The notes under the pieces were generated by a model. It was not told the origin of the DNA, ran no database searches, and saw only the letters and a program-made list of their open reading frames with translations. Shown here piece by piece: positions 48,492 through 51,788 of a DNA stretch of 51,788 nucleotides. Positions within the stretch are counted from its first letter, which is position 1. Every line of letters starts with the position of its first letter. This DNA is from Streptomyces sp. AV19 (GTDB lineage: Bacteria > Actinomycetota > Actinomycetes > Streptomycetales > Streptomycetaceae): positions 285,815-337,602 of the forward strand of contig NZ_JAEAMR010000022.1 of assembly GCF_015999245.1 (NCBI RefSeq), in the 5' to 3' direction. The position numbers and the translations under genes are program-made.

Positions 48492-49029
48492 AGCGTGTGC
48501 CTCCAGGGTGCCGGGTGGGCCGTCGGTCGCAGGTGAGCATCGTGCGACGGTGATCGAGGACCCGCCAGCCCCGGACAGTGGTGTCCGCGCCTCGCGAACA
48601 CGGGTTTCTTCGAGGAAGCGCGGCCACCGGATGGCCGACCCCGCTTCGATTCTTCCAAATTTTCCGACCCTCCACGGCAGCGTGGTGGTGGGATCCGGCG
48701 CGCGGCAGGGGCGCACACCCGGCGCACGGGGTCACGGCGGGGGTCCGCGAGCCCCCCTCGGGGCGGACGGGGCCGGAGGGCCTCTCAGGCCGGTCGGCGC
48801 GGGCCGCGGCGGCCGGAATCCGCGGCCCGTGTCCGGGAGCCCGGCGGGCGGCGGGCGGAGCCGCCGCGGCCGCGTACCGGCGGCCCGTCAACGCGCCGTC
48901 AAGGCTGCGGTGGCGGGGGTCAACAGGCTGTCAAGGAAACGGTCGTGCGCCCGTGGAGCGGGCATAGCGTGAGCGGCGCGGCCCCGCGGCCGCTCCACGA
49001 CGGATCCCTCCTCCCACCCGAGGATCACC
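48492..49029. other. Non-coding divergent gap
   Basis: It separates the synthetase operon from the SAV_915 gene. The left half holds an A/T-richer patch (CTTCCAAATTTTCC near 48654-48665) that may belong to the synthetase promoter. The right half holds the tandem GTCAA repeats listed separately. Short open frames exist, but none has a ribosome site or family. Confidence 0.45.
48887..48940 (+). promoter_or_regulatory. Four GTCAA direct repeats upstream of the SAV_915 gene
   Basis: Two pairs of 11-bp units: GTCAACGCGCC-GTCAAGGCTGC (48887-48908) and GTCAACAGGCT-GTCAAGGAAAC (48919-48940), the pairs 32 bp apart. Eleven-bp tandem units are the usual layout for response-regulator or SARP activator boxes. 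They end about 23 bp before a CATAGC -10-like sequence (48963-48968). Confidence 0.5.
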
Positions 49030-49464
49030 ATGCATGTCAACCGAACCCCCGCCGAGGCGGCGGCCGTCGCCGCCGTGACGGCCGCCAACGGTCCCCAGGC
49101 CGAGGGCGGGGAGACCTCCGAGGAACCGGCCCATCCCGGCGGGGCGCCGCGGGCCGGCCACCCCTCGGAAGCACTCCTGGTCCCCGTGCGCCCCTGTGCC
49201 GACGGCTACTCCCTGCGGGTCTTCCGCACGCCCCTGGGCGCGCGGACCGCCGTCGCCTTCACCACCGCCGGACGGCTCGCCGCGTGTCTGGGCCCCGGCC
49301 AGCCCGCCGTCCGTCTCGCCCTGCCCGCCGTACGGTCCCTCGCCGGCCCCCTCGGCGTCACCCTCGTCTCCGTGGACCCCCAGCTCACGGCCCCCGCGGT
49401 GCGCTCCTCGCCCGACGGTCCCGCGTCCCCGTCCTCGTCCCCGCTGCCCACGTTCCCCGGCTGA
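49030..49464 (+). CDS. SAV_915 family protein
   Basis: 144 aa, ATG 49030. A variable N-terminus (about 1-45, Ala/Glu-rich) is followed by LLVPVRPCADGYSLRVFRTPLGARTAVAFTTAGRLAACLGPGQPAVRLALPAVRSLAGPLGVTLVSVDPQLTAP. The pattern LFRTPLG.RTAVGFT....L...LGPGQ..VRL..PALR.LA.PLGV matches the SAV_915 family, which often regulates with or neighbours siderophore and sporulation-linked genes; function is not established. The tail is Ser/Pro-rich. The next gene follows 130 bp downstream. Confidence 0.75.
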   Translation: MHVNRTPAEAAAVAAVTAANGPQAEGGETSEEPAHPGGAPRAGHPSEALLVPVRPCADGYSLRVFRTPLGARTAVAFTTAGRLAACLGPGQPAVRLALPAVRSLAGPLGVTLVSVDPQLTAPAVRSSPDGPASPSSSPLPTFPG

Positions 49465-49594
49465 CCGGCCGGCGCCCGCGCCGTGGGGCGGCGCGGCACG
49501 ACCGCCCGTCCCACGGCGCCTCGCCCAGGAATCCCGAGGCCGCGATGGCCCGTCGAAGCACGTTGGCCTGTCGGCCCGTTGAAGGAAGACCGCA

Positions 49595-50938
49595 GTGTCA
49601 CTCCCCGTCGTTCCCCTCCCCCCGCTCGCGCCCGACGAGGCCGTCCCCGCCCCGGTCTGGCCCGCCTCCACCCGCACCGCGGCCACCGGCGGGCTCGCCG
49701 TCGGCGGCGTGGCGCTCGCGGAGCTCGCCGACCGGTTCGGCACCCCCTCCTACGTCCTCGACGAGAACGAGGTCCGCACCCGCGCCCGCGCCTGGCGCAC
49801 CGCCCTCCCGGACGCCGAAGTGGCCTACGCCGGCAAGGCGTTCCTCTCCCGCGCGATGGTCCGCTGGATCGACGAGGAGGGGCTGGGCCTGGACGTGTGC
49901 TCGGCGGGCGAACTCGACCTCGCCGCCCACGCCGGCTTCCCCGCCGAGCGGATCATCCTGCACGGCAACGCCAAGAGCCCCGCCGACCTGGCCACCGCGC
50001 TGCGCCTGGGCGTCGGCCGCGTCGTCATCGACGGCACGGGCGAGATCGCCCGGCTCGCCGCCCTCGTCCCGCCCGGCTGCCGGCAGCGGGTGCTGATCCG
50101 GGTGGTCCCCGGGGTCGAGGCCGGGGCGCACGCCGCGATACGCACCGGCGTGGAGGGGCAGAAGTTCGGCCTGCCCATCGCCGGCGGCGAGGCCGAGGAG
50201 GCCATCGCCCGCACCCTGGCCCAGCCCCGGCTCGAACTCGTGGGCCTGCACTGCCACCTGGGCTCCCAGATCACCTCCACCGGCCCGTACGTCACCGCCG
50301 TCCAGCGGCTCGTCGCCCTCCTGGCCCGGCTCCGCGACCGGCACGGCGTCACCTTCCCCGAGCTCGACCTCGGCGGCGGCTTCGGCATCGCCTACCGCGA
50401 CGGCGACCCGGCCTTCGACCCCGCCGCCTACGCGCTGCGCGTCACCGGCGAACTCGCCCTGCGCTGCGCCCGGGCGGACCTGCCCGTGCCCCGGCTGACC
50501 GTCGAGCCGGGCCGCTGGATCGCCGGGCCGGCGGGCGTGGCCCTGTACCGGGTGCTGGCCGTCAAGAGCACCGCCGCCAGGACGTTCGTCGCGGTGGACG
50601 GCGGCATGAGCGACAACCCGCGCCCGGCGCTCTACGGCGCGCGCTACACCGTCCGCCTGGCGGGCCGCGCCTCGCGGGTGCCCGCGCGGGCGGTGACCGT
50701 GGTGGGCCGGCACTGCGAGGCGGGCGACATCCTCGCCGAGGACGTGCCGCTGCCCGGCGACGTCCGCCCCGGCGACGTCCTGGCGGTCCCCGCCGCCGGG
50801 GCCTACCACGTCTCGATGGCCTCGGCCTACAACCTGGTGGGCCGCCCGCCGGTGGTGGCCGTCGCGGACGGCACGGCGCGGCTGCTGGTGCGCCGGGAGA
50901 CGGCGGAGGACCTGCGGGGGCGGGACGTGGGCGTCTGA
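49595..50938 (+). CDS. lysA: Diaminopimelate decarboxylase (LysA-like)
   Basis: 447 aa from GTG 49595. Alanine-racemase-fold barrel with PLP Lys81 in VAYAGKAFLSRAM, LGLDVCSAGELDLAAHAGFPAERIILHGNAKSP, HCHLGSQITSTGPY, LDLGGGFGIAY and TVEPGRWIAGPAGV. The C-terminal domain has VDGGMSDNPRPALYGARY, GRHCEAGDILAEDV and the SMASAYNLVGRPPVV end. Substrate residues (CEAGD, EPGR, YG) fit meso-diaminopimelate. It gives L-lysine and CO2. It stands alone, apart from other lysine genes; Streptomyces often have a second lysA, so this may be the accessory copy. Confidence 0.93.
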   Translation: MSLPVVPLPPLAPDEAVPAPVWPASTRTAATGGLAVGGVALAELADRFGTPSYVLDENEVRTRARAWRTALPDAEVAYAGKAFLSRAMVRWIDEEGLGLDVCSAGELDLAAHAGFPAERIILHGNAKSPADLATALRLGVGRVVIDGTGEIARLAALVPPGCRQRVLIRVVPGVEAGAHAAIRTGVEGQKFGLPIAGGEAEEAIARTLAQPRLELVGLHCHLGSQITSTGPYVTAVQRLVALLARLRDRHGVTFPELDLGGGFGIAYRDGDPAFDPAAYALRVTGELALRCARADLPVPRLTVEPGRWIAGPAGVALYRVLAVKSTAARTFVAVDGGMSDNPRPALYGARYTVRLAGRASRVPARAVTVVGRHCEAGDILAEDVPLPGDVRPGDVLAVPAAGAYHVSMASAYNLVGRPPVVAVADGTARLLVRRETAEDLRGRDVGV

Positions 50939-51045
50939 TCGCGCGGGGTCCGCCACGGAGGGGCCCGGTGGCGCCCCCTGCGCGAAAACACCCGGGAGTC
51001 TTGTACGGTGCATGCCGAACAGCTCAAGATCACGGGGAGAACCTC

Positions 51046-51627
51046 ATGCACATATCCCGTTCGCGCGCCGCCGTCGCCGCCGCGTGTGGCGCGGCACTCG
51101 TCCTCACGTCGGTGTCCGCGGCGGAGGCCGCCGCTCCGCGGCAGGCGCCGCCGGCCGGTGCGGTCCTCTCGGGTGCCACCGAGGGCGGCGGGTACGGAGC
51201 CGGTCCGTCGGCGGCGGACCTGCGGCGGGCCACGGCCGACGGCGCGTTGGCGGCCGGCATCACGATCCCCAAGTGCCAGGGCACGTACAAGATGCCCATC
51301 GCCGACGTGACCCTCAAGGAGTCGCTCAAGGGCGGCATTCCGTGGCAGGTGGGGCTGGGCAAGAAGCTCAACTCCAACCTGGGGACGGTCAATTTCCGGA
51401 CCCAGATCTTCGCCGACGGGCATGAGGTGGCCGGGAACGGCACCCAGAAGCAGAAGTGGAACTATAAGTTCCATGGGACGGTGAAGCGGACATTCGTCCG
51501 GCAGGACAACAAGAAGAAGTTCACGCTGCAGAAGGGCCGGGTCGTGTCCTTCTTCTGGAACTGGCACTCGGCGGCCAAGCCGAATGTCGAAGGATACCGG
51601 TATGTGATCTGCCAGTTCCAGCCGTAG
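51046..51627 (+). CDS. Secreted protein of unknown function
   Basis: 193 aa, ATG 51046 behind GGGGAGA. Signal peptide SRSRAAVAAACGAALVLTSVSAAEA, with cleavage probably after AEA (about residue 28). The mature part is beta-rich and basic: PKCQGTYKMPIADVTLKESLKGGIPWQVGLGKKLNSNLGTVNFRTQIFADG, then QKWNYKFHGTVKRTFVRQDNKKKFTLQKGRVVSFFWNWHS and YRYVICQF. Two cysteines could form a disulfide. I recognise no family. Confidence 0.85.
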   Translation: MHISRSRAAVAAACGAALVLTSVSAAEAAAPRQAPPAGAVLSGATEGGGYGAGPSAADLRRATADGALAAGITIPKCQGTYKMPIADVTLKESLKGGIPWQVGLGKKLNSNLGTVNFRTQIFADGHEVAGNGTQKQKWNYKFHGTVKRTFVRQDNKKKFTLQKGRVVSFFWNWHSAAKPNVEGYRYVICQFQP

Positions 51628-51788
51628 GCGGCGGGTGGGGGGCGGGGGGGGGGGGGTTTTTGCCCCCCCCCCCCCTTTCCCGTTTTCCGGGGGGGGGGCC
51701 GGGGGGCGGGTGGGGGGGGGCATGGGGGTGGGGGTGGCCGCCAGGGGGCCGGCCCCCGCCCCGGGGGGGGGGGGGCGGCCCCGGGCCC
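51628..51788. other. Homopolymer-rich contig end
   Basis: From about 51635 the sequence is mostly runs of G, C and T (for example a run of 12 or more G followed by TTTTT and 13 or more C). This is unlike coding or intergenic Streptomyces DNA and like unreliable read ends. No feature should be called here. Confidence 0.85.

Noticed and set aside
48908..48941. TTGACA-type promoter in the GTCAA repeats
   Set aside because: The repeats give TGTCAAG, not a -35 with a properly spaced -10. They are better read as activator repeats.

Overview
The window looks like chromosomal DNA of a Streptomyces or close relative. G+C is very high, third codon positions are almost always G or C, GTG starts are common, and ATGA/GTGA start-stop overlaps are frequent. 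Several genes match families I know mainly from Streptomyces (SAV_915, DUF6126, DUF6247, DUF5955, AllR-type IclR).

Layout. 1-7.0 kb: truncated pcaDC, a small membrane protein, then a GntR-led, minus-strand sugar-type ABC operon (lipoprotein, permease, ATPase) followed by a ROK kinase. The stretch 5.82-6.14 kb holds a near-identical duplication around G/C homopolymers and looks like an assembly fault. 7.1-10.8 kb: LysE exporter, KDPG-type aldolase, secreted guanyl-specific RNase, an XRE-cupin regulator coupled to a DUF6126 peptide, and a TenA-like protein. A long palindrome separates this from the next block.

11.1-24.0 kb and 29.1-34.2 kb form a purine-to-glyoxylate locus interrupted by an insert. 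It holds allantoicase, allantoinase, AllR, a molybdopterin-nucleotidyltransferase-like protein, malate synthase, two transporters, 8-oxoguanine deaminase, uricase and an OHCU decarboxylase/HIU hydrolase fusion. Beyond the insert come a small HTH protein, a thiamine-binding-type protein, an IS5 remnant and the hyi-glxR-gcl operon. 8-oxoguanine and urate would pass through HIU, OHCU, allantoin and allantoate to ureidoglycolate. Glyoxylate would then enter central metabolism through malate synthase, or through tartronate semialdehyde to glycerate. Ureidoglycolate lyase and xanthine dehydrogenase are not in the window. Two recurrent inverted-repeat classes mark the promoters: TTCCG-N5-CGGAA-like and TCAAC-N5-GTTGA.

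24.05-29.10 kb is an apparent island flanked by imperfect direct repeats derived from the 3' end of the HTH gene. It encodes an XRE regulator, a 231-aa protein, three short proteins, a SPASM-like radical SAM enzyme with a Cys/Pro tail, and an APH-fold kinase. Two of its genes carry TTA (bldA) codons very early. It is the best candidate for an undescribed system here.

34.3-43.2 kb is accessory: a zinc-ribbon nuclease-like protein, a TetR/membrane-protein pair with two operators, a DUF6247/RelE-like toxin-antitoxin pair, duplicated AraC regulators, a PPOX-fold protein and an XRE regulator. 43.1-51.6 kb: a LysR/MDR oxidoreductase pair, two coupled acyl-CoA synthetases, a SAV_915 protein, a lysA-like decarboxylase and a secreted protein. 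The last 160 bases are homopolymeric and look like a contig end. I saw no tRNA, rRNA or CRISPR array.
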